From NCBI GenBank assembly GCA_049509915.1, contig JBEKZL010000124.1:1-47509 (forward strand): DNA of 47,509 nucleotides, read 5' to 3'. The notes below the pieces were generated by a model. That model was given only the letters and a program-made list of their open reading frames with translations, had not been told where the DNA came from and did not search any database. Shown here piece after piece: positions 1-8,800 of the stretch (position 1 is its first letter; each line of letters begins with the position of its first letter). A program made the translations under genes and the position numbers. The stretch comes from JBEKYD01 sp049509915. GTDB lineage: Bacteria; Acidobacteriota; Terriglobia; Bryobacterales; Bryobacteraceae.

Positions 1-366
1 TCGCCCGGCGTGCTGCAGGGCGCCTACAGCTACCTGCTGCAGGATGGCGACGGGCAGGTTTCGCTGACGCATTCGATTTCGGCCGGCCTGGATTACGCCA
101 TGATCGGTCCCGAGCACGCCCTGCTCCACGATCGACGCCGCGCCGAATACGTAGCCGCGTCGGATTCCGAAGCCCTGGAAGCCGCCTGTCAGCTCTCGCG
201 CGTCGAAGGCATCATCCCCGCGCTGGAATCGGCGCACGCACTCGCCGAGGCTTTCCGCCGCGCGCCCCAAGCCGCTGGCAAGGTTTTCCTCGTCAATCTC
301 TCCGGCCGCGGCGACAAAGACATCGACATCTACCGCGAAAATTTGAAAGAACTGGATCAGGCATGA
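1..366 (+). CDS. trpB: Tryptophan synthase beta subunit, C-terminal part (truncated by window edge)
   Basis: The reading frame is open from the first base, so only about the last 121 residues are present. They carry the end of the PLP-dependent beta subunit, which joins indole and serine to make tryptophan. Recognisable family blocks are LTHSISAGLDY, GPEHA, EGIIPALESAHAL and NLSGRGDKD near the C-terminus. The frame closes with TGA at 364-366. trpA follows on the same strand after a 300-base gap, which is unusually long for this gene pair and holds an inverted repeat. Identification rests on strong motif agreement; the catalytic lysine lies outside the window. Confidence 0.95.
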   Translation, partial: SPGVLQGAYSYLLQDGDGQVSLTHSISAGLDYAMIGPEHALLHDRRRAEYVAASDSEALEAACQLSRVEGIIPALESAHALAEAFRRAPQAAGKVFLVNLSGRGDKDIDIYRENLKELDQA

Positions 367-513
367 CGAGTCCGCATGGGCAGATTACCGTGGGGCAGCC
401 CATCTTTCTTGTGGTCGGCCCTGCACCGGACGATCCTACCGGGAGCACGAGCGGCTCGCAGGAGTGCGCGGTGCCGCCTAGTTTTCGCAAATGCGGGATT
501 CCGCTCGGGTGGT

Positions 514-633
514 GGGGCGGACCCCCTGGTGCGCGCGGGTCCCACTGGACCCGCTCTTCCTTCGAGCCATCAACTGCTTACCACGGCCAGCAAGCCGGCC
601 AGGGGGCCGGCCGCGGACCAGGGGGTCCGCCCC
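514..633. repeat. Inverted repeat element between trpB and trpA
   Basis: A 17-base sequence at 514-530 (GGGGCGGACCCCCTGGT) recurs as its exact reverse complement at 617-633, with 86 bases between. The interior contains further GC-rich self-complementary runs around 596-612. Together with its flanks this fills most of the 300-base trpB-trpA gap. It looks like a REP- or MITE-type intergenic repeat, although only one copy is in the window. It could form a hairpin in the trpBA transcript and lower trpA expression. I see no protein-coding signal in 367-666. Confidence 0.6.
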
Positions 634-666
634 ATCAAGATGGCGTTGGGCGCCGGAGCGTGCGAA

Positions 667-1488
667 GTGCCTACTAGAATCGGCAAGCTTTTTGAAGACC
701 TGGCCCGCGACGGCGGCAAGGCTCTGATCGCCTATCTGACCGCCGGCGATCCGTCGCTCGATGCCACGCCCGCGCTGGTAGAAGCGCTGGTTCGCGGCGG
801 CGCCGACTTGATCGAACTGGGCGTGCCTTTCTCCGATCCGATCGCCGACGGTCCGGTCATTCAGCGGGCGGGAGAACGCGCCTTGCGCGCCGGCGCCACT
901 TTGGCCGGCGTGCTGGAAGCCGCGCGCCGCATCCGGGACCGTTCCCAAGTGCCGCTGCTGCTGTTTACGTATCTGAATCCGGTAATACGCTACGGCCTCG
1001 AACCACTGGCCCGCGATGCCGCGGCCGCCGGCATCGATGGCTGTCTCCTCACCGACGCCTCGGTGGAAGAGGCTCACGACTATGTCGCCGCCATGCACGG
1101 AGCCGGGCTCGACACAGTATTTCTGGCCGCGCCCACTTCCACGCCCCGCCGGCTGGAGTTGGTGGCGCGCTACTCCACCGGCTTCGTCTACCTGGTTTCG
1201 TGTACCGGCGTTACCGGCGAGCGCGATTCCATTTCCGCTTCGGTAGCGCCGCTGGTCCAGGCCATGCGCCAATTCACCAAGGTGCCGCTGGCGGTTGGCT
1301 TCGGCGTTTCGAAGCCGGAACACGTCGCTGAATTGGGACGGCAGGTGGAAGGCGTGGTGGTGGGCAGCGCCATCGTCCGCCTCATTGAACGCTATGGCGG
1401 GGACCCGAGCCTGGCGGCGCATCTGGAAGATTTCGCGCGCCAGCTCAAGGCCGGCTTCGAATCCCCCGCCGCGAGGGTGAAGGCATGA
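667..1488 (+). CDS. trpA: Tryptophan synthase alpha subunit
   Basis: The 273-residue product cleaves indole-3-glycerol phosphate to indole and glyceraldehyde 3-phosphate and channels indole to TrpB. The TIM-barrel motifs are present: RIGKLFEDL at the N-terminus, ALIAYLTAGDP, IELGVPFSDPIADGPVIQ (with the catalytic Glu and Asp), and the phosphate-binding GFGVSKPEH and GVVVGSAIV. I chose the GTG at 667 because GGAG lies at 655-658 and the protein then starts at the usual place. The frame is open further upstream, and an ATG at 640 is the alternative. The TGA overlaps the ATG of the chorismate mutase gene (ATGA), implying translational coupling. Confidence 0.95.
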   Translation: MPTRIGKLFEDLARDGGKALIAYLTAGDPSLDATPALVEALVRGGADLIELGVPFSDPIADGPVIQRAGERALRAGATLAGVLEAARRIRDRSQVPLLLFTYLNPVIRYGLEPLARDAAAAGIDGCLLTDASVEEAHDYVAAMHGAGLDTVFLAAPTSTPRRLELVARYSTGFVYLVSCTGVTGERDSISASVAPLVQAMRQFTKVPLAVGFGVSKPEHVAELGRQVEGVVVGSAIVRLIERYGGDPSLAAHLEDFARQLKAGFESPAARVKA

Positions 1489-1787
1489 CGGAAGAACAGG
1501 CGCGCCTCGAACTGGACGAGTTGCGCGAGCACATCGACGAAGTGGATCGCCAGATCGTAGCCCTGCTCAACCAGCGCACGCGCGTAGTGGAGGACATCGG
1601 CAGGGTGAAGCGCCAAGCCCAGTTGCCGATCTACGAGCCGAAGCGCGAAGAGTTGGTCTTCGCCAACGTGAATTCGGCCAACCAGGGACCGCTCACCAAC
1701 GCCCAATTGCGCGGCATCTTCGAGCGCGTCATCGACGAGATGCGCCGCATCCAGCGTATCCGCATGGAATCGGACGGAGCCAAGTAA
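1485..1787 (+). CDS. aroQ: Chorismate mutase, AroQ type
   Basis: A 100-residue, all-helical AroQ-class chorismate mutase that converts chorismate to prephenate, the branch point to Phe and Tyr. The first helix shows LDELREHIDEVDRQIVALLN, followed by QRTRVVEDIGRVKR and IYEPKREE, which contain the Arg/Lys positions expected in the active site. The last helix is QLRGIFERVIDEMRRIQ. It overlaps trpA by 4 bases and the next gene by 1 base (TAATG). It is a stand-alone domain, whereas in some bacteria this domain is fused to DAHP synthase. Here the DAHP-synthase homologue is the adjacent gene, so the two proteins may form a complex. Confidence 0.92.
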   Translation: MTEEQARLELDELREHIDEVDRQIVALLNQRTRVVEDIGRVKRQAQLPIYEPKREELVFANVNSANQGPLTNAQLRGIFERVIDEMRRIQRIRMESDGAK

Positions 1788-2812
1788 TGATAATCGTAAT
1801 GCAAGCCGGCGCCACCGACGAACAGATCGAAGCGGTCATCGACAGGATGGTGGAGATGGGTTTCGACGTCCACCGCTCCACCGGCGTGGTCCACACCGTG
1901 CTGGGCGGCGTGGGCGGCAAGACCGAATCCGATCTTTCGGTCTTCGAAGTAATGGATGGCGTGAAGGAAGCGCATCGCATCGCATCGCCGTACAAGCTGG
2001 CCAGCCGCGGCTTTCGGCCGCAAGGGACCGTGGTCCGCGCCGGCCCTGTCGATCGGAGTGTCGAGATCGGCGGCAATCGGGTGGTGATGCTGGCCGGTCC
2101 AGCCAGAGTGGAAAGCCGCGAACAGTTGGAGCGCTCGGCGGAAATCGCGGCCCAGGCTGGAGCTTCCCTCCTCCGCGCCGGCGTCTATCTACGCAACGAT
2201 TCGCCTTACGGCGCCGAAGGCCCCGGTGAACGGGGGCTCGTGCTGCTGCGCCAGGCGGCCGATCGCCACGGCCTGCTGGTGGTGAGCGAGGTCATCGACC
2301 ATACCGAGATCCCGCTGGTCGCGCGCTATGCCGACATTCTCGAAGTGGGCTCGCGCAACATGCAGAATTTCCGCCTGCTGGACGAATTGGGCAAGCAGTC
2401 CAAGCCGGTCTTGTTGAAGCGTGGCATTGCCGCCACCGTGGAGGATCTGCTGCTCTCGGCCGAACACATCCTGGCCGGCGGCAACTACGACGTGATCCTG
2501 AGCGAAGGCGGCATTCGCACTTTCGAAACCTACACCCGGTACACGCTCGATCTTTCCGCCATTCCGGTGGTGAAAAAGCTCTCGCACCTGCCGATCCTGG
2601 CCGATCCGTGTCAGGCCACCGGTCGCCGCGACAAGGTCCCGCCGATGGCCCGCGCCGCCGTAGCAGCCGGCGCCGACGGGGTAATCCTGGAAGTCCATCC
2701 CGATCCCGATCGCGCCCTGAGCGAAGGCGCGCAAGCGCTGGGCCCGCGCCAGTTCGAAGAGCTGACCGCGCAGTTGCGCCAGATCGCGAGCGCAGTCGGC
2801 CGGAGCGTATAG
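1787..2812 (+). CDS. DAHP synthase (class I-beta) homologue with altered active-site residues
   Basis: The 341-residue protein has an N-terminal ferredoxin-like domain (about 1-80) and a TIM barrel similar to Thermotoga-type 3-deoxy-7-phosphoheptulonate synthase. Family blocks include NMQNFRLLDELG, KPVLLKRG, GGIRTFETYTRYTLDLSAIP, SHLPILADP and LEVHPDPDRALSEG. Residues normally needed for catalysis differ. The Cys of the AGPC motif is Ala106, the Lys/Arg of the AYKPRTSPY segment are Leu135 and Asn137, the Arg of ERGIRT is Gly241, and the metal His of the DPSH motif is Gln276. Glu302 is kept. It is coupled to aroQ by TAATG. It may be an inactive or regulatory paralogue, or use other chemistry; a full DAHP synthase would then lie elsewhere. 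Confidence 0.85.
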   Translation: MIIVMQAGATDEQIEAVIDRMVEMGFDVHRSTGVVHTVLGGVGGKTESDLSVFEVMDGVKEAHRIASPYKLASRGFRPQGTVVRAGPVDRSVEIGGNRVVMLAGPARVESREQLERSAEIAAQAGASLLRAGVYLRNDSPYGAEGPGERGLVLLRQAADRHGLLVVSEVIDHTEIPLVARYADILEVGSRNMQNFRLLDELGKQSKPVLLKRGIAATVEDLLLSAEHILAGGNYDVILSEGGIRTFETYTRYTLDLSAIPVVKKLSHLPILADPCQATGRRDKVPPMARAAVAAGADGVILEVHPDPDRALSEGAQALGPRQFEELTAQLRQIASAVGRSV

Positions 2813-2834
2813 TGCGGGAGCCGGTTTCAGAATT

Positions 2835-3008
2835 TGTGGGGCAAGCTCCCAGCCGGCGGCATCCCAGGCCGCCTCGCCGCACTACACTGTCCAAATGTGA
2901 GCCTGAAAAGACCGCCTTCCCGAGCCTGTTCGCCACCCTCCGCCTGCTTGATTGTTCTGGCCGTCAGGCGGCCTGGGAGGCCGCCGCAGGCTGCGAGCCT
3001 GCCCCACA
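2835..3008. repeat. Long imperfect inverted repeat upstream of tyrA
   Basis: The left arm, 2835-2875 (starting TGTGGGGCAAGCTCCCAGCC), matches the reverse complement of the right arm, 2965-3008 (ending GCGAGCCTGCCCCACA), with a few mismatches. About 90 bases lie between. The arms end in TGTGGGG/CCCCACA. It fills the gap between the DAHP-synthase homologue and tyrA, and the tyrA ribosome-binding site overlaps its right edge. It resembles a MITE or REP-type element. No second copy is in the window, so mobility is inferred. Confidence 0.6.
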
Positions 3009-3017
3009 GAGGCCGCG

Positions 3018-3863
3018 ATGCGCCAGGTAACCATCGTCGGAACCGGATTGATCGGCGCGTCGCTCGGCCTGGCCCTAAAGAAAGCGGGGTTCGACGGCGC
3101 CATCGTGGGCGTCAGTTCGCCCATGGCCTTGGCCGCGGCCGTCGAGTGCGGGGCCATCGACCGCGGCGCGCCGCTGGCCGAAGCGGTGCCAGCAGCCGAC
3201 CTTGTCTTTCTCTCTCAGGCCATCGGCAGAATTCTCGATACCATCCGCCGTCTCGATCCGCTGGTAAAGCCCGGTGCTCTGGTGACTGACGCCGGATCGA
3301 CAAAATGCGAAATCGTCGATCTGGCGCGGCAGTTTCTGACCCGCTGCCAGTTCCTGGGTGGCCATCCCATGGCCGGCAAGGAGAGCCGGGGAGCGGCGGC
3401 GGCCGATGCCGAGCTGTTCCGCGGCCATCCCTGGGCGCTCACGCCCGACCAGCCGAACGAGCTCGAAACTCCCGCAGCGCGCGAGTTCCGCCGCTGGCTC
3501 GAGCGGATGGGCGCGCGCATCGCCGTGCTCGATTGCGACGCCCACGACCGCCTGGTTGCCCGCACCTCGCACGTGCCGCAACTGGCCTCCACCGCGCTCG
3601 CCGCCGTGCTCGAAGCCCAATGGCAGGGCGCCGTTCCGCCGCTGTACGGGCCGGGCTTGAAGGATATGACCCGCCTGGCGTTGAGCTCCTACGATCTGTG
3701 GCGCGACATCGTGGCCACCAACACCGATCACATCGCCCGCGCCCTCGGCGACTATATCCAGGAGTTGGAGCATCTGCGCGAAAACCTTCGCACCCGCCAG
3801 TTGCAGGAGGAGTTTGGCAAAGGCGCCGCGTTTGCCACACGGTTGCGCCACCCTGGGCATTGA
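3018..3863 (+). CDS. tyrA: Prephenate dehydrogenase (TyrA)
   Basis: The 281-residue protein oxidises and decarboxylates prephenate to 4-hydroxyphenylpyruvate in tyrosine synthesis. A Rossmann start (VTIVGTGLIGASLG) is followed by TDAGSTKCEIV, the GGHPMAGKE motif and CDAHDRLVARTSHVPQL, all characteristic of the family. The all-alpha C-terminal domain follows (PLYGPGLKDMTRLA). I chose the ATG at 3018 because AGAGG lies at 3008-3012 and the nucleotide-binding motif begins three residues in. The frame continues upstream only through the inverted repeat. It completes a Trp/Tyr branch cluster with the four genes before it. Confidence 0.95.
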   Translation: MRQVTIVGTGLIGASLGLALKKAGFDGAIVGVSSPMALAAAVECGAIDRGAPLAEAVPAADLVFLSQAIGRILDTIRRLDPLVKPGALVTDAGSTKCEIVDLARQFLTRCQFLGGHPMAGKESRGAAAADAELFRGHPWALTPDQPNELETPAAREFRRWLERMGARIAVLDCDAHDRLVARTSHVPQLASTALAAVLEAQWQGAVPPLYGPGLKDMTRLALSSYDLWRDIVATNTDHIARALGDYIQELEHLRENLRTRQLQEEFGKGAAFATRLRHPGH

Positions 3864-3887
3864 TCCCGGCGTGGCATAATCGTGGAC

Positions 3888-4398
3888 ATGAGCGCGTTGC
3901 CCGCACTGGTTTCGATCCAGGAATACTTGCGCACAGTGTACGATCCGGATTGCGACTATGTCGACGGCGCCATCCTGGAGAGACACGTAGGCGAGAAGAG
4001 TCACGCCAAACTGCAGCAGGAAATCCTGGTGTACCTGCGGCAGCGCCGCGGCCAATGGGGCATCTTCGTCATCCAGGAAACGCGCGTCCAGGTTTCGCGC
4101 ACCGGATTCCGCGTGCCGGATGTATGCGTGATCGCGGGGCCGGAGCCGGACGAGGAGATCTTCACCAGCCCTCCGTTTCTTTGCATTGAAGTTCTCTCTC
4201 CGGAAGATCGAGGTGAAGATCGACGACTACCTGGCGTTCGGCGTGGCTTACGTGTGGGTGATCGATCCGCAGACGCGCAAGGCATGGGTTTACACCCGCG
4301 ATCTGATGCGCGAAGTTCGCGACGGCGTGCTGCGCACCGAACGGCCCGACATCGCCGTTCCGCTCGAAGATCTTTTCGACCCAGCTGCTGACCCGTAG
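3888..4398 (+). pseudogene. Uma2-family (DUF820) putative endonuclease, frameshifted
   Basis: The first frame from ATG 3888 gives a typical Uma2 start (SIQEYLRTVYDPDCDYVDG), then GFRVPDVCVI and PPFLCIEVLSPEDR, which carry the restriction-nuclease-like core. After about 4209 the family sequence continues in another frame as VKIDDYLAFGVAYVWVIDP through to LEDLFDP, ending at 4398. About four residues normally present between LSPEDR and the KIDDY segment are missing. The short direct repeat GAAGATCGA lies at the junction, so a slippage deletion is plausible. The gene probably makes no full-length product. Its cellular role is unknown; the family is abundant in cyanobacteria and Acidobacteriota. 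Confidence 0.8.
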
Positions 4399-4436
4399 CG
4401 CCGCCCATTCGCTCCGCGTGCTAGCATCAACCCTGA

Positions 4437-4823
4437 ATGGCCCTGGTCGATATTACCAAGCAAATAGCCCAGGAAATGATCCTGTCGGCGACCAAGGAAC
4501 CGGAGCCTGCGCCTCGCCCGGCCGCCGCGCTGGATGCCGCGGGCCCCGTTTTAGCGGGCCAGATTCAGGCCATGCAGAAGGCCCTCAAGGACGACGAAGA
4601 GCTGATGGTCTGGTGCCACGCCGGTGGAGACAAAATCCGCGTGATGGAGATCTTTCTGCCCTCGCCGCAGGTCGTCGTACTGACGGGCGTGGATGCCGGC
4701 CGCGCCATGACCAGGGTGGTCTCCGCCGCCGCGGCCTTGCAGTTAGTCACCAAAACCGCCAAGGTGCCGGCGGGCTCGAAACCGGTCCGCGTCGCCCTGG
4801 TCGTTCCCAAGTCGAAGGATTGA
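4437..4823 (+). CDS. Hypothetical protein (128 aa)
   Basis: I do not recognise a named family. The 128-residue product has a Pro/Ala-rich linker at about residues 23-42 and then a compact alpha/beta region (LMVWCHAGGDKIRVMEIFLP, VVVLTGVDAGRAMTR). It lacks a signal peptide and membrane segments, so it is probably cytoplasmic. There is no strong Shine-Dalgarno sequence before the ATG. It ends 9 bases before the DUF1080 gene and may share its transcript. Coding-like composition over the full length supports a real gene. Confidence 0.6.
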   Translation: MALVDITKQIAQEMILSATKEPEPAPRPAAALDAAGPVLAGQIQAMQKALKDDEELMVWCHAGGDKIRVMEIFLPSPQVVVLTGVDAGRAMTRVVSAAAALQLVTKTAKVPAGSKPVRVALVVPKSKD

Positions 4824-4832
4824 GGCTTACAC

Positions 4833-5654
4833 ATGAAACGCCTGATTAGCGCCGCGGCCGTGCTCCTGCCGGCCTTGCTTTGTCAACAGAGCCATCCCGC
4901 GGGCAAGACGCCCGGCTATCTCGATACGCCCATGCTTCCGGGCCAGCCCTGGCACGTACACGATTCCGGCCGGCCGCATCCGCGCCTGGTGACTCCGGGT
5001 GCGACCCCCGGCGCGCCTCCTTCCGATGCCGTTGTCCTATTCGATGGCCGCGACCTGTCGCAGTGGGCCCAGCAGGGACGCGGCGCCGATAAAGGCAAGC
5101 TGGTGGCGCCCAAATGGGTCGTGCGCGACGGAACTTTCGAAGTGGCGCCGCACAGCGGCGATATGTTCACCCGCCAATCCTTTGGCGATAGCCAGATTCA
5201 TGTGGAGTGGTCCGAGCCGAGCGACGTCACCGGCTCCGACCAGAGCCGCGGCAACAGCGGCGTCTACCTGATGAGCCGCTACGAAGTGCAGGTGCTCGAT
5301 TCGTTCGGCAACGTGACTTATGCCGATGGCCAGGCGGGCGCGCTCTACGGTCAGTGGCCGCCCTTGGTCAACCCGATTCGTAGGCCCGGCGAATGGAACA
5401 CCTACGATATCGTGGTGGAAGCGCCCAGGTTCGACGGCGACAAGCTGGTTAAGCCCATTTATGTCACTCTGCTCTTCAACGGTGTCCTGGCGCACATTCA
5501 TCGCGACCTGATGGGCAACACCGAGCATCGCGCCCTGGGCAAATATACGCCCCACGGCGACATGCCGCTGCTGTTGCAGGATCACGATATGAAGGTCCGC
5601 TATCGCAACATCTGGATCCGCAGGCTGGCCGGCTACGACCAGCCCGAGCGCTAG
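4833..5654 (+). CDS. Secreted DUF1080 (3-keto-disaccharide hydrolase domain) protein
   Basis: The 273-residue protein starts with a signal peptide (MKRLISAAAVLLPALLC, a possible lipoprotein Cys at 17). From about residue 66 it has a DUF1080 domain with the typical VVLFDGRDLSQWAQ opening. Later blocks are SDQSRGNSGVYLMSRYEVQVLDS, here spread over residues near 143-165, and PGEWNTYDIVVEAPRF. The fold is concanavalin-like. Members are periplasmic or surface carbohydrate-active proteins, some shown to hydrolyse 3-keto-glycosides. The substrate here is unknown. A promoter and a TonB receptor gene follow, consistent with nutrient scavenging. Confidence 0.85.
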   Translation: MKRLISAAAVLLPALLCQQSHPAGKTPGYLDTPMLPGQPWHVHDSGRPHPRLVTPGATPGAPPSDAVVLFDGRDLSQWAQQGRGADKGKLVAPKWVVRDGTFEVAPHSGDMFTRQSFGDSQIHVEWSEPSDVTGSDQSRGNSGVYLMSRYEVQVLDSFGNVTYADGQAGALYGQWPPLVNPIRRPGEWNTYDIVVEAPRFDGDKLVKPIYVTLLFNGVLAHIHRDLMGNTEHRALGKYTPHGDMPLLLQDHDMKVRYRNIWIRRLAGYDQPER

Positions 5655-5797
5655 CCATATCAAGCCCGTCAGACTCCTCGAGCGTTTGCAAGCTCACTGA
5701 CTTCGCCGGCCGATGAGTCGTGCGAACGAGCACAAACCTCTCGCATGGCTCCTAACCCCGTTACTAGCTGGTTATCCGCCCCGGGAAAACTTTCCAG

Positions 5798-5827
5798 TTG
5801 AAACCCCGGTGGGACATTTAATATACT
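5798..5827 (+). promoter_or_regulatory. Predicted sigma70-type promoter of the TonB receptor gene
   Basis: TTGAAA at 5798-5803 and TATACT at 5822-5827 are separated by 18 bases, each one mismatch from consensus. A strong ribosome-binding site, AGGGGAG at 5837-5843, stands just before the ATG at 5852. The A/T-rich patch stands out from the GC-rich surroundings. The expected transcript would have a leader of about 18 bases. Confidence 0.6.
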
Positions 5828-5851
5828 CGCCTCCTAGAGGGGAGTAGGGTT

Positions 5852-8800
5852 ATGTCTCTTGGCCGAGTAGCCGTTTGCCTTCTTTTTGTCTCCATAGCCG
5901 CGTTCGCACAGTCCGAACGCGGAACTATCACTGGTGTCGTTCGCGATAGCTCCGGAGCCATCGTTCCGGGTGCGAAGGTCACCGTAACCGATCAGGCCAC
6001 GCGAGTGAACGTCTCGTTAACCAGCAATGGTTCGGGTGAATATACCGCGCCTGAGCTGGCGGTGGGTCTTTACACCGTGCGCGTGGACAAGCCCGGGTTC
6101 AGCTCGTTCGCGGTGACTGGAGTGGTTCTCAACGCGGCCCAGACGGTGCGGGCCGATGCCACGCTGCAGGTCGGGCTGGCTTCCCAGACAGTCGAAGTGA
6201 CGGCTTCGTCGATCCAGGTGCAGAGCGAGGATGCCAAGCTCAGCACCACGGTTCAGAACGCGCTGGTGAACGACCTGCCGCTGGTGGTGAACGGGACCGT
6301 GCGCACGCCGTTCGACCTGGCCTCGCTGACTCCGGACGCCAAGAACCTGGGTGGCGACTACGGATTCAGCCTTGGCGGCGGGCAGGCCGGGGCGTATGGC
6401 TCGTCGCTCGACGGCGTATCGACCGATACCAGCCGGGCCCTGCAAAAGAGCTGGGTGCAGTCCAATTCGCCTTCGGTCGAAGCCATCGAGCAGTTTTCGG
6501 TGGACACGAACGGGTATAAGGCCGAATTCGGGCATGCCGGCGGCGGCAACCTGACTTACGTATCGAAATCCGGGACCAACAATTACCACGGCTCGGCATA
6601 CGAGTTTGTGCGCAACAACGACTTCGACGCCAATAACTTCTTCAGTAATGAAGCGGGCATCGCCAACTCGATTTATAAGCAGAACGACTTCGGGGCGACG
6701 GTGGGCGGACCGGTATGGATTCCGAAGCTCTATCACGGCAAGAACAGGACGTTTTTCTTCTTCTCCTACGAGGGATTCCGCAACCGCACCGGCGCCAACG
6801 GAACGGTGTTTACGATACCAACGCCGGAGATGTACAGCGGCAATTTCAGCAATTGGGTGACCTCGACGGGAACGCAGATTCCGATCTACAATCCCTTAAG
6901 CCAGGTGCAGAACTCAAACGGAAGCTACACCCGCACGCCATTTCCCGGCAACCAGATTCCATCCAGCCTGTTCAGCCCGGCGGCGCTGAAGGCCATCGGC
7001 GTCTTTCAGAGCAGCGGCATGCTGACTCCCAACACCGGCGCCACGCCGGGCACCGCCGCTTATGTGAACAACAACTACTTGGAAAGCAGCGGCACGCAGA
7101 TTTACCCGGTCAACAAGGAAAGCATCAAGGTCGATCATATCTTCACCGATAAGCACCGGATTTCGGGCTATTTCGGCGACGACCACGAGCACGAGACTTT
7201 CGGCCCCGACGGCCCGCCCACGCTGCCCGGGCTCTACAGCAACTACAACGACCTGGTGCAGGTAAGCTACGTGATCCGTTTCAGTTGGGACTGGACGATG
7301 GCGCCCAACAAGTTGAACCATTTCTACGCCGGCGGCAACGACTGGCACCAGGACCACAAGCCGCCGCAGGAATATCTCGGCAGTTGGCAGAGTAAGTTCT
7401 GCCTGACGAACGTGCCCAACTGCAACGAGAACCTGGTGCAGTTGTTCGATGGCGGCACCGGCGATACCTACAGTGCGTGGGGCGGGCAGGCCGACAACGG
7501 AAGCGAGAACACGGTCTACGCCTACAACGACGACTTCACCTGGATCAAGGGTAACCATACTCTCAAGTTCGGCGGTATGTTCCAGATCAACCACTACAAC
7601 GGTTTCGGCCGGCAGTGCGAAGCCGGGTGCATTGGCTTCAGCTATGAGGAAACCGGCGCGCCGGGAGGGACCAATCCGAACGCGGGTGGCAACGCGTTCG
7701 CCTCGATGCTGATGGGACTGGCGGACAGCGGGCAGATCGACACGGTGCGGTTTATCGGCCAGCAGTTTTATTACGTCGGCGGATTTGCGCAGGACGACTG
7801 GCGGGTTTCCTCGAAGCTAGTGCTGAACCTCGGCCTTCGGTATGACATTAACCTGCCGCCCACCGGCCTCGACAACCGCTGGAGCAATTTTTCGCCGACC
7901 ACGCCCAACCCCGCCGCGGGCGGCATTCCGGGCGCGGCGATCTTCGCCGGCAACTGCACGGGTTGCGTGGGGAGCCGGACGCTAACGGATATGTGGACGA
8001 AGGGTTATGGCCCGCACGTGGGGTTTGCGTATTCGAAAGACGCCAAGACGGTGATCCGCGGATCGTACGCGCGCCTGTACGGAGCGCTTTATGCGGAGAG
8101 CGGTTCCACCCACAACAGTGGGTTTACGCTCACACAGACGTTCAGTAACAGCACCAACGGCATTACTCCAACTTACACAATGGATCAGGGCATGCCGCCC
8201 TGGACTGCGCCGCCGTTCATCAACCCATCGGTCTCGAACGGCACCAGCATCGCCTGGTTCCAGGGGACGGAAGCCACTAAGCTGCCGGCGTTCGACAACC
8301 TGCACTTCAGCCTCCAGCGGCAAGTAGGGAATGCGACGGTGCTCCATGTCGGTTACAGCGGGGTATTGGGCGACGGCCTGCAAGCCCAGTTACTGCAATA
8401 CAACCAGCTCAACCCGTCATGGCTGACGGCGTTCGGCTCGGTGGCGCAAAGCACTAACGTGCTAAACAGCCTGGTGGGATCGGCGACAGCCAACCAGTAT
8501 GGAATTACAGCGCCGTTCCCCGGCTTCAACACTCTGTGGGGATCGCGAGCCACGGTGGCGCAGGCCTTGCGGCCTTATCCGCAGTACACCTACATCGACA
8601 CCTACGCCGGAGAAGGCGATCACAGCGGCCACTCGACCTATCACGCCCTGATCACGCAGGTGCAGCGACGGCTGTCGGCAGGCCTGACCGTGCAGGCATC
8701 GTATGTGCTTTCGAAGTTACTCACCGATTCCGATGCCGCCGGAGGCAGCCTGTCGCTCTCCGGTGTGAGTTACGCCGCCAATTTATTCGACCGCGGGCTG

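Noticed and set aside
478..1422. Long minus-strand frame opposite trpA
   Set aside because: trpA is certain on the plus strand; the opposite frame is a GC-driven shadow without motifs.
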